NCBI GenBank assembly: GCA_016720075.1
Contig: JADJXW010000001.1
Span: 664,206 to 728,205, forward strand
DNA from: Pseudomonadota bacterium
GTDB lineage: Bacteria > Pseudomonadota > Gammaproteobacteria > Steroidobacterales > Steroidobacteraceae
Length of the DNA: 64,000 nt
Direction of reading: 5' to 3'
Below are positions 45,034 to 52,772 of the stretch, piece after piece. Under the pieces are notes generated by a model. It was not told where the DNA came from. It was given only the letters and a program-made list of their open reading frames with translations, and did not search any database. Every line of letters starts with the position of its first letter. Within the stretch, counting starts at the first letter, position 1. A program made the position numbers and the translations under genes.

Positions 45034-46293
45034 CGTCGCGCCAATCTATCTTGATCACGCCGCCACCACGCCGGTTGATCCGCGGGTGGCCAGGCGCATC
45101 GCCGATGTGCTGGCGCTGCCGCTGGGCAATGCGGCCGCGGTGCACGCGCCGGGCCTTGCCGCGCATCAACTCGTGGAAGTCTCGCGCGCGCAGGTGGCCT
45201 CGCTGATAGGCGCGACGGCCGAAGACATCGTCTTCACATCCGGCGCCACCGAATCCAACAACCTGGCGATCACCGGCACCGCGCGGCTGGCGCTGCAGCG
45301 CGGCGCGAAGCCGCACCTGGTCACGCTGGCCACCGAGCACAAGTCGGTGCTCGAGCCGCTGCGCGCGCTGCAGGCCCAGGGGGTGATGGTCAGCATCCTC
45401 AGGCCCGGCACCGATGGCCTGCTCGATCCGCAGTCGCTGGCCGCCGCGCTGCGACCGGAAACCGCGCTGGTGTGCCTGCTGCATGTGAACAACGAGACCG
45501 GCGTGGCACAGGATGTTCCCGCGCTGGCCGCGGTCTGCGCCGCGCGCGGCGTGCCGCTGCATCTGGACTGTTGCCAGAGTGCGGGCAAGCTGCCGGTTGC
45601 GGTGCGTGATGTGGCGCTGCTTTCGTTCACCGCGCACAAGCTGGGGGGGCCGCAGGGCATCGGCGCGCTGTACGTTTCCCCGGGACATCGGGGCGCCTCG
45701 CGCCGCAGATGCTGGGCGGTGGCCACGAGCGCGGTCTGCGCGCCGGGACACTCGCCGCGCACCAGATCGCAGGCTTTGGACTCGCCGCCGAGCTTGCCGC
45801 CGCGCAGCGCGAAGCCGAGTCGCAGCGGCTCGCCGCGCTGCGCGACAGGCTCTGGGCCGGGCTGTCGCGCCTGCCCGGCGCGCTGCTCAACGCGCATCCG
45901 GTCGCGCGCGCTCCGCACATCCTCAACGTGAGCTTCCAGGACATCGAGGGCGAAAGCCTGTTCGCCGCACTGCCGGAACTGGTCCTTTCCACCGGCTCGG
46001 CCTGCAACTCCCGCAGCGCCGAACCTTCGTTCGTGCTTCGCGCACTGGGGCGGGATACCGAACTTGCGCAGTCCTCGCTGCGCTTCAGCCTGGGGCGCAC
46101 CACCACGGAAGCTGACATCAACACCGCCATCGCCGCCGTGGGCCGCGCGCCCGCCGCGCTGCGCGCCCAGTCTCCTGCGCAGCCGCTGCCACTGCGGGGG
46201 TGGCGGGTCAGATCCGCCAGCGCAGCTGTGGGTGGGCGAGGGCGGGGCCCGGCGCCTTGGCGCCTGGGTGCGTTTTGTCGTCCTGGAGCGTGA
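45023..46293 (+). pseudogene. IscS/NifS-like cysteine desulfurase, interrupted by a one-base frameshift
   Basis: The first frame gives IYLDHAATTPVDPRVARRIA, FTSGATESNNLAI, HLDCCQSAGKLPV and the PLP Lys in LLSFTAHKLGGPQGIGALYV. After about 45693 the family continues in another frame: LAPQMLGGGHERGLRAGTLA, LNVSFQDIEGESLFAALP and the catalytic Cys in LSTGSACNSRSAEPSFVLRA. A single missing base around the G4 run 45690-45693 explains the break. Restored, it is a normal-length PLP desulfurase supplying sulfur for Fe-S clusters and tRNA thiolation. The second frame stays open to 46293, but similarity ends near 46190; the following IscU-like domain may be fused to it. No iscR precedes it. Confidence 0.9.
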
Positions 46294-46522
46294 CAGCCTG
46301 GTCCAGGAGGCGCGGGTGCAGGTCTACGGCTGCCCGCACACCGTGGCCGCCTGCCACCGGATTCGCGGACTGTTGCCCGGCCAGGCCCTGGAGGGGCTGC
46401 AGCCGGGCACGCCGGAAGAATGGCTGCGGGACGTGAACGCGCCGGTTGAAAAACTCGGGCGGATGCTCATTATCGAGGATGCAATCCGCGCACTGCAGAG
46501 GACGCCATGGCCATCTTGCTGA
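46232..46522 (+). CDS. Degenerate IscU/NifU-N-like domain
   Basis: About 96 residues from a possible GTG at 46232, or the C-terminal domain of a fusion with the desulfurase; the frame is open from at least 46064. The IscU-like core reads VQVYGCPHTVAACHRIRGLL and PVEKLGRMLIIEDAIRAL, aligning with the second-Cys and third-Cys regions of IscU (YGCGSAIAS; HCSVLAEDAI). Only the middle Cys is kept: the third is replaced (Leu-Gly) and no first Cys is visible. It therefore cannot bind a cluster with the usual three ligands. It overlaps iscA by 16 bp. Whether separate or fused is undecided because of a G5 run at 46196-46200 between the two frames. Confidence 0.65.
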   Translation: MGEGGARRLGAWVRFVVLERDSLVQEARVQVYGCPHTVAACHRIRGLLPGQALEGLQPGTPEEWLRDVNAPVEKLGRMLIIEDAIRALQRTPWPSC

Positions 46523-46830
46523 CCGCCGCCGCCGCCGACCGTATCCAGAAGTTCATCGCCTCCCGCGGCCACGGGGTGGGGCTGAAGCTCGGCGTGCGCA
46601 AGACCGGCTGCTCGGGCTTCGCCTATGTGGTCAATTACGCCGACGAAGTGGCCCCGCAAGACCTGATGTTCGAGGACCGGGGCGTGAAGGTCTATGTCGA
46701 CCCCGAAAGCCTGGCCCTGATCGATGGCACCACGGTCGACTTCGTGAAACAGGGGCTGAACGAGGCCTTCCGCTTCCAGAATCCCAACATCAAGGGCGAA
46801 TGCGGCTGCGGCGAGAGTTTCGCCGTCTAA
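46507..46830 (+). CDS. iscA: Iron-sulfur cluster assembly protein IscA
   Basis: 107 residues of the HesB/IscA family. LKLGVRKTGCSGFAYVVNYA and ECGCGESFAV hold the three conserved Cys (C-x63-C-x-C pattern), and the VDFVKQGLNEAFRFQNPNIK segment matches IscA more closely than ErpA. It carries iron or clusters to target proteins. It overlaps the IscU-like frame and is followed by ndk, with no hscB, hscA or fdx between. Confidence 0.93.
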   Translation: MAILLTAAAADRIQKFIASRGHGVGLKLGVRKTGCSGFAYVVNYADEVAPQDLMFEDRGVKVYVDPESLALIDGTTVDFVKQGLNEAFRFQNPNIKGECGCGESFAV

Positions 46831-46847
46831 CCCCCCGAAAAATGGGG

Positions 46848-46853
46848 TAAAAT
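46848..46853 (+). promoter_or_regulatory. Candidate -10 of ndk
   Basis: TAAAAT lies 39 bp before the ndk ATG in the 62-bp gap after iscA. The leader contains an inverted repeat ccggct / agccgg (46854-46859 and 46876-46881). No clear -35 is seen. Confidence 0.4.
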
Positions 46854-46892
46854 CCGGCTCTTTTTCAATCCTGAAGCCGGAGTAAGACTGCC

Positions 46893-47318
46893 ATGGCGCT
46901 CGAGCGCACTTTTTCGATCGTTAAACCCGATGGTGTGGCCCGCAACCTGATCGGCGAGGTCTATCGCCGCTTCGAAGCTGCTGGCCTGAAAATCGTCGCT
47001 TCCAAGCTCGTGCAGCTGTCGAAGGCCGAAGCCGAAGGGTTCTATGCCGTGCACAAGGCGCGGCCGTTCTTCAACGACCTGGTCAGCTACATGATCTCAG
47101 GTCCGGTTGTGCTGCAGGTGCTCGAAGGCGAGAGCGCCGTGCTGAAGAACCGCGAGATCATGGGCGCCACCGACCCCAAGAAGGCCGCGCCGGGCACCAT
47201 CCGCGCCGACCTCGCCGAGAGCATCGAGGCGAACACCGTGCACGGTTCGGACTCCGCCGAGAACGCCGCGATCGAGATCGCGTACTTCTTCGCGCAGACC
47301 GAGATCCACAGCCGCTGA
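46893..47318 (+). CDS. ndk: Nucleoside diphosphate kinase
   Basis: 141 residues. It starts MALERTFSIVKPDGVARNLI, with the catalytic-His segment ANTVHGSDSAENAAIEIAYF near residue 117. It balances NTP pools by phosphate exchange through a phospho-His. Length and sequence are typical. GGAG lies upstream. It begins the run ndk-rlmN-pilW-rodZ-hisS. Confidence 0.97.
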   Translation: MALERTFSIVKPDGVARNLIGEVYRRFEAAGLKIVASKLVQLSKAEAEGFYAVHKARPFFNDLVSYMISGPVVLQVLEGESAVLKNREIMGATDPKKAAPGTIRADLAESIEANTVHGSDSAENAAIEIAYFFAQTEIHSR

Positions 47319-47334
47319 AGCGGTTGCGCTGTGA

Positions 47335-48471
47335 ATGACTGACGCGCGCGTCAACCTGCTGGGCCTCACCCGCCCCGAACTCGAAGCCTGGTGCGTCGAG
47401 CGGGGTGGCAAGGCTTTCCGCGCGCGCCAGTTGTTCCAGTGGATCTACAAGCGCGCCGAAACGGATTTCGCCGCGATGACCGACCTCGCCAAGGATTTCC
47501 GCGCCGATCTGTCGCAGGTGGCCGAGATCCGCCTGCCCGAGATCATCACGCGGCAGGATGCGGCCGATGGCACCGTGAAGTGGATGCTCAAGGCGGGCCA
47601 GGGCACCAGCCAGGGCATCGAGATGGTCTACATTCCCGAGGAGGGCCGCTCCACGCTGTGCATCTCCTCGCAGGTGGGTTGCGCGATGGACTGCAGCTTC
47701 TGCTCCACCGCACAGCAGGGCTTCAACAGCAACCTGAGCACCGCGGAAATCGTGGGGCAGGTGCTGCTCGCCCAGAAGGAACTGGGATTCAAGGCCGGCG
47801 ATGACCGCATCATCAGCAATGTGGTGCTGATGGGCATGGGCGAGCCGCTGGCGAATTTCCGCAACGTGGTGCCGGCCATGCGCATCCTGCTCGATGAGCT
47901 GGGGCTCGATTTCTCGCGGCGCAGGCTCACGCTGTCCACCAGCGGCCTGGTGCCGCAGATCCACAAGCTCGCCGAGGAAACCAACGTGGCGCTGGCCGTG
48001 TCGCTGCATGCGCCCGACGACGAGCTGCGCAACCAGCTGGTGCCGATCAACCGTCGCCACAACATTGCCGATCTGCTCGAGGCCTGCTGGCACTACATCG
48101 ACGAACAGAACGGCCGCAGCGTCACCTTCGAATACGTGATGCTCGATGGCGTGAACGATTCACCCGCGCAGGCGCGCGCCCTGGCGCGCCTGCTCAAGGG
48201 GCGTCCGGCCAAGGTCAATCTCATTCCGTTCAATCCTTTCCCGGGTACGCGATACCGGCGTTCGCGGCCGGAAGTCATCAAGGCCTTCCTCGACCAGGTG
48301 CTCAAGGGTGGTGTCATGGCGACGATTCGAAGAACGCGTGGCGATGACATCGACGCGGCCTGCGGCCAGCTGGTGGGCAAGGTCATCGATCGCACCACCG
48401 TCAGGATGGGCGCCAAGCGCATCGCCACGCCGGTGATCGCCGAGCACACGCGCGCCGGGGTGTCGTCATGA
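47335..48471 (+). CDS. rlmN: Dual-specificity 23S rRNA/tRNA adenine-C2 methyltransferase RlmN
   Basis: 378 residues, a radical SAM enzyme methylating A2503 of 23S rRNA and A37 of tRNAs. The radical SAM Cys triad is CAMDCSFCST in SSQVGCAMDCSFCSTAQQGF. RLTLSTSGLVPQIHKLAEE, the FEYVMLDGVNDS segment, and the C-terminal Cys in RRTRGDDIDAACGQL needed for methyl transfer are also present. The stop overlaps the pilW start. Confidence 0.97.
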   Translation: MTDARVNLLGLTRPELEAWCVERGGKAFRARQLFQWIYKRAETDFAAMTDLAKDFRADLSQVAEIRLPEIITRQDAADGTVKWMLKAGQGTSQGIEMVYIPEEGRSTLCISSQVGCAMDCSFCSTAQQGFNSNLSTAEIVGQVLLAQKELGFKAGDDRIISNVVLMGMGEPLANFRNVVPAMRILLDELGLDFSRRRLTLSTSGLVPQIHKLAEETNVALAVSLHAPDDELRNQLVPINRRHNIADLLEACWHYIDEQNGRSVTFEYVMLDGVNDSPAQARALARLLKGRPAKVNLIPFNPFPGTRYRRSRPEVIKAFLDQVLKGGVMATIRRTRGDDIDAACGQLVGKVIDRTTVRMGAKRIATPVIAEHTRAGVSS

Positions 48472-49259
48472 TGGCGCGCTCCACCGGCGCCACGCTTGCA
48501 GCCTGCATTGCCGCTGCGCTGCTGCTGGCCTCCTGCGCCACGTCTTCTTCCAATGGCCGCGCCGTCGACAACAAGGAGGCCGCGCGGGCCAACACCCAGC
48601 TCGGCGTCGCCTACCTTCGCCAGGGCAACATGAACCAGGCCAAGGAAAAGCTGGAAAAGGCCGAGAAGCAGGATCCCCGCAGCCACGAGGTGCAATACGC
48701 GCTGGCGCTGTTCAGCGAGCGCATGAACCAGCCCGCCGATGCCGATCGCCACTACCAGGCGGCGCTGAAGCTGGCCCCGAACAATGGCGAGGTCACCAAC
48801 GCCTACGCGGTGTTCCTGTGCCGCTCCAACAAGATCGACGCCGCCCAGCGCCTGTTCGATGAAGTGGTCAGGAATCAGCTTTACGCCACGCCGTGGGTGG
48901 CCGCCACCAATGCCGCCGTGTGCCTGCGGGCCGACAAGCGCAATGCCGATGCCGTGCCGTGGCTGGAGCGCGCCATCGCGCTGCGCCCGGACTATTACCC
49001 GGCGGTGGTGGAGTTGGGCGACCTGCACATCGCCAACAACGATCCGCAGAAGGCCCGCAGCGCCGTCGACAGTTTCCTTTCGATCGGGCGCAAGTCGGCC
49101 GAGGTGCTGCTGGTCGGAGTGCGCGCGGCCATGGCGCAGGGCGACCGCGCGGCAGCCGACATCTACGCGCGCCTGCTGCGCCGGGACTTCCCCAACACGC
49201 AGGCCGCCGGTGCCCTGCCGCAACTCCTGCAGGCAGCTCCTGCACAAAAGCAGCCATGA
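48468..49259 (+). CDS. pilW: Type IV pilus biogenesis/stability lipoprotein PilW (TPR)
   Basis: 263 residues. The lipoprotein signal has lipobox LLASC. Several TPR units follow (ANTQLGVAYLRQGNMNQAKE, VQYALALFSERMNQPADADR, VTNAYAVFLCRSNKIDAAQR). PilW/PilF assists secretin (PilQ) assembly in the outer membrane. Its place between rlmN and rodZ is the conserved gammaproteobacterial position. The first of two adjacent ATGs is used; the second begins one codon later. No other pilus gene is in the window. Confidence 0.9.
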   Translation: MMARSTGATLAACIAAALLLASCATSSSNGRAVDNKEAARANTQLGVAYLRQGNMNQAKEKLEKAEKQDPRSHEVQYALALFSERMNQPADADRHYQAALKLAPNNGEVTNAYAVFLCRSNKIDAAQRLFDEVVRNQLYATPWVAATNAAVCLRADKRNADAVPWLERAIALRPDYYPAVVELGDLHIANNDPQKARSAVDSFLSIGRKSAEVLLVGVRAAMAQGDRAAADIYARLLRRDFPNTQAAGALPQLLQAAPAQKQP

Positions 49260-49645
49260 CCGACGCCGTCGCCATTGGTGAAGTGCTGCGCGCCGCCCGC
49301 GAGCGCACCGGCCTGCAGGTCAAGCAGGCCGCCGAGCGACTGCATGTGGATGCCGCGATCATCCAGGCGCTGGAAGAGGGCCGTTTCGCGGCGCTGGGCG
49401 CGCCGGTATTCGTGCGCGGCCACCTGCGCCGCTACGCCGAACTGCTGGGCGAACCCGAAGCGCCGCTGCAGGCGCGCTACGCGGCGCTCCAGGAAGCCTC
49501 CATTGCGCCGGATCTCACGCAGGTGGCCAGCCGGGCCACGCCCGCCATCAGGCGCGATACGCGCCGCTGGCCACTGGTGCTGGTGGCCGCGGTGCTGGTT
49601 CTCGCCATTGCGGTCTGGTGGGCCCTGAGGGCGCCGACGACATGA
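49256..49645 (+). CDS. rodZ: RodZ-like helix-turn-helix membrane protein, short form
   Basis: 129 residues. The N-terminal RodZ helix-turn-helix (IGEVLRAARERTGLQVKQAA, FAALGAPVFVRGHLRRYAEL) is followed by a positively charged linker and one membrane helix (WPLVLVAAVLVLAIAVWWAL), after which the protein ends. Typical RodZ has about 330 residues with a periplasmic DUF4115 domain; here it is absent. RodZ links MreB filaments to the membrane. ispG, usual between rodZ and hisS, is missing. The stop overlaps hisS (ATGA). Confidence 0.85.
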   Translation: MTDAVAIGEVLRAARERTGLQVKQAAERLHVDAAIIQALEEGRFAALGAPVFVRGHLRRYAELLGEPEAPLQARYAALQEASIAPDLTQVASRATPAIRRDTRRWPLVLVAAVLVLAIAVWWALRAPTT

Positions 49646-50928
49646 GCAAGGCGGGTCTGGCCGCGGTGCGCGGCATGAACGACGTGCTGCCCGCCGAAAT
49701 CGGCGCCTGGCAGCACCTGGAGCGCATCACGCGCGAACTGTTCGCGGCCTATGGCTACGAAGAGCTGCGCGTGCCGATGGTGGAGCAGACCACGCTCTTC
49801 AAGCGCTCAATCGGCGAGTTCACCGACATCGTCGAGAAGGAGATGTTCACCTTCACCGAGGCCGACGGTGAAAGCCTCACGCTGCGGCCCGAGGCCACGG
49901 CGGGCATCGCGCGCGCCGCCATCACCAACGGCCTGCTGCGCGGCGCGCGGCTGAAGCTTTGGACCAGCGGCCCCATGTTCCGCCACGAGCGCCCGCAGGC
50001 GGGCCGCTACCGGCAGTTCACGCAGATCGACGTGGAAGCCCTCGGCTTCGCGGGCCCCGATATCGACATCGAGATGATCGCGATGACCGCGCGGCTGTGG
50101 CGCCAGCTGGGCATCACGCGCGTGCAGCTGAAGCTCAACTCACTGGGCACGCCCGATGCGCGCAAGGCCTACCGCGAGCACCTGGTCACCTATTTCACGC
50201 AGCATGCAGCGGCGCTCGATGCCGACAGCCAGCGCCGGCTCGGCGGCAATCCGCTGCGCATCCTCGACAGCAAGAACCCCGCGATGCAGGCCGTGGTCAG
50301 CGGCGCGCCGCTGCTCACCGAGCACCTCGATGCGGAATCCCGCGCGCACTTCGACGCGCTGTGCGCGACGCTTGCGGCGATGAACATCCCTTACGTGATC
50401 GATCCGCGCCTGGTGCGTGGCCTCGACTACTACTCGCGCACGGTGTTCGAGTGGGTCACCGACGCGCTGGGTTCGCAGAACGCCATCTGTTCCGGGGGCC
50501 GCTACGATGGCCTCATCGACCAGCTGGGCGGCGAGCACACGCCGGCCATTGGCTTCGCCATGGGCGTGGAGCGCGTCGTGGCGCTGCTGCGCCAGGGCGG
50601 GCAGGAGTTCCCGCGCCCCGCGCCCCATGTCTACGTGGTGGCCAGCGGCGACCGCGCCATGCAGGTGGGTCTGGCGCTGGTCGAATCCCTGCGCGACCAG
50701 CACGCCGCGCTTCGGTTCGAAATGAACCAGGGCGGTGGCAACTTCAAGGCCCAGTTCCGCCGCGCGGACCGCAGCGGGGCGCCACTGGCGCTGGTGCTGG
50801 GCGACAACGAACTGGAGCGCGGCGTGGCCGCGCTGAAGCCCTTGCGGCAGGAAGGCGGGCAGCAGGAGGTTCCCCTGGCGGAACTTGCGGCGCGCATTCC
50901 GGCCATACTGACGACACTGAACGGATAG
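49642..50928 (+). CDS. hisS: Histidyl-tRNA synthetase
   Basis: 428 residues, class II synthetase. Motif 1 region AVRGMNDVLPAEIGAWQHLE, motif 2 MFRHERPQAGRYRQFTQIDV, the HisRS-specific RGLDYYSRTVFEWV, and motif 3 AIGFAMGVERVVALL are present. The C-terminal anticodon-binding domain is complete. The ATG at 49642 overlaps the rodZ stop. Confidence 0.97.
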   Translation: MSKAGLAAVRGMNDVLPAEIGAWQHLERITRELFAAYGYEELRVPMVEQTTLFKRSIGEFTDIVEKEMFTFTEADGESLTLRPEATAGIARAAITNGLLRGARLKLWTSGPMFRHERPQAGRYRQFTQIDVEALGFAGPDIDIEMIAMTARLWRQLGITRVQLKLNSLGTPDARKAYREHLVTYFTQHAAALDADSQRRLGGNPLRILDSKNPAMQAVVSGAPLLTEHLDAESRAHFDALCATLAAMNIPYVIDPRLVRGLDYYSRTVFEWVTDALGSQNAICSGGRYDGLIDQLGGEHTPAIGFAMGVERVVALLRQGGQEFPRPAPHVYVVASGDRAMQVGLALVESLRDQHAALRFEMNQGGGNFKAQFRRADRSGAPLALVLGDNELERGVAALKPLRQEGGQQEVPLAELAARIPAILTTLNG

Positions 50929-50937
50929 AGGTAGAGC

Positions 50938-51591
50938 GTGGATCTGCTGTCTGAAGAAGAACAATGGGAATCCCTGAAGCGCTGGCTCAAGGAGAACGTG
51001 CCCTTCATCCTGGGCCTGGTGGCCGTCGGTCTGCTGGCCGTGTTCGGCTGGCGCTGGTGGCAGGGTCGCGAGAACACCGGCGCGCTGGAAGCCGGCGCGT
51101 CCTACCAGCGCATCCTCACCACATTTGAAACCGGCAAGATGGACGACGCGCTGTCGCAGGTCGAAGCCCTGCGCACGCAGCATCCCAAGTCCGGCTATGT
51201 CAGCTCGGCGGACCTCGCGGCGGCCAAGATGTTCGTGCTCACGAATGACCTGGACAAAGCCGTGCAGCGCCTCGAGCGCGTGATGAACGAAGCCCCCGAC
51301 GAGCAGCTGCGGCCCATCGCCCGCCTGCGCCTGGCGCGCGTGCTGACGGCGCAGGGCCAGTACGACAAGGCGCTGGCGACGCTGGGCAATGAAGACCGCG
51401 GCCGCCACCAGCCCGGCTTCCTCGAGGCGCGCGGCGACGTGCTGCTGGCCAAGGGCGACAGCATGGGCGCGCTGGCCGCCTATGAAGCGGCGAAGAAAGC
51501 GCTGCCCGAATCGCAGGCTGCGGGGAGCGGCGTGGGCGAACTGCTCGATCTGAAGATCAACGACCTGCGTGCGGCGGCGGCCAAGCCATGA
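50938..51591 (+). CDS. yfgM: YfgM-type ancillary SecYEG translocon subunit
   Basis: 217 residues. A short cytoplasmic start (EEEQWESLKRWLKENVPFIL) leads into one membrane helix (LGLVAVGLLAVFGWRWWQ), then a periplasmic TPR-like domain. YfgM works with PpiD at the Sec translocon in E. coli. The start is GTG. It overlaps bamB by four bases. Confidence 0.93.
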   Translation: MDLLSEEEQWESLKRWLKENVPFILGLVAVGLLAVFGWRWWQGRENTGALEAGASYQRILTTFETGKMDDALSQVEALRTQHPKSGYVSSADLAAAKMFVLTNDLDKAVQRLERVMNEAPDEQLRPIARLRLARVLTAQGQYDKALATLGNEDRGRHQPGFLEARGDVLLAKGDSMGALAAYEAAKKALPESQAAGSGVGELLDLKINDLRAAAAKP

Positions 51592-52753
51592 GGCAATTCC
51601 CCGCGTTCGCCCGTGGCGTGCTGGCCCTCGCGGGCCTCGCGCTGGTGGCGGCCTGCAATTCCAGCAGCAAGAAGCCCGACGCGCCCACGAAGCTCGAGGA
51701 TTTCAAGCAGACGGCGCAGGTGCGCAAGCTCTGGAGCGCAAGCGTCGGCGGTGGTGAACCCAAGCTGCGGCTGGGGCTGGGCCTCGCGCTGGAAGGCGAG
51801 CGTGTATTTGCCGCCGGGTACAACGGCAACATCGCCGCGTTCGACGTGAAGACCGGCAAGCGCCTGTGGTCCACCGACACCAAGCTGCCGATCACCGGCG
51901 GCCCCGGGGCCGGCGCGGGCCTGGTCGTCGCGGGCGCGCGCTTCGGTGACCTGGTTGCGCTCGATTCAGCCACCGGCGCCAGCAAGTGGCGTACGCGCAT
52001 CAACAGCGAAATCCTCTCCGCTCCCGCCGTCACGGAGCAGCACGTGCTGCTGCGCACCGTGGATGGTCGCGTGTCCTCTTTCAGCACCGCCGATGGCAAG
52101 CTGGAATGGAGCGCCGAGCAGCAGGTGCCGAGGCTTTCACTGCGGGGCGCCGGCGTTCCGGCCGTTGCCGGCGAAGCCGTCATAGCCGGCTTCGACAATG
52201 GCCGCATCATGGCGCTGCAGCAGCGTAACGGCGACACCATCTGGGAAGTCACCGTCGCGCCGCCTTCGGGCCGCTCCGAGCTCGACCGGCTGGTCGACAT
52301 CGATTCGGTGGTGAAGGTCGTGGGCAACGACATCTACGCAGTTACCTTCCAGGGAAGGTGGCGCGCATCGACCTTGAAACAGGTCAGGTGCAGTGGTCGC
52401 GCGACATGTCCAGCTATGCTGGCGTGGACCTCGATGAGGACGGCCTGTATGTCACCTCCTCGCAGGGCAGCGTGGTCAAGATCGGCCGCCGCACCGGCGT
52501 CGAGATGTGGAAGGTGGATTCGCTGCTGCACCGCCGGCTCTCGCCCCCGGGCGCGGTGGGCAACCTGGTTGCGGCCGCCGACCTCAAGGGCATCGTGCAC
52601 TTCTTCGATGCGGCAACCGGCGCGCCGGCTGCACGCCTTTCGACCAGTGGCGATCGCGTCACTGCCGCGCCCGTGGTCAGTGGCGACACCATCATATTCA
52701 TGGATACCAACGGCAAGCTTTCCGCGCTGCGTGTGGTGTCCGCCGGCCAGTAG
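51588..52753 (+). pseudogene. bamB: Outer membrane assembly lipoprotein BamB, interrupted by a one-base frameshift
   Basis: The first frame begins with a lipoprotein signal (LALAGLALVAACNSSSKKPD) and PQQ-type beta-propeller blades (FAAGYNGNIAAFDVKTGKRL, VALDSATGASKWRTRINSEI), up to NDIYAVTFQG. There the family continues in another frame: VARIDLETGQVQWSRDMSSY, GLYVTSSQGSVVKIGRRTG, to 52753. One missing A at 52355-52356 (ggaagg, expected ggaaagg) explains it. Restored length is about 388, normal for BamB, which scaffolds the BAM complex. The unshifted frame happens to run on through der. Confidence 0.93.
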
Positions 52754-52772
52754 CCGGAAAACGGAAACAAGC

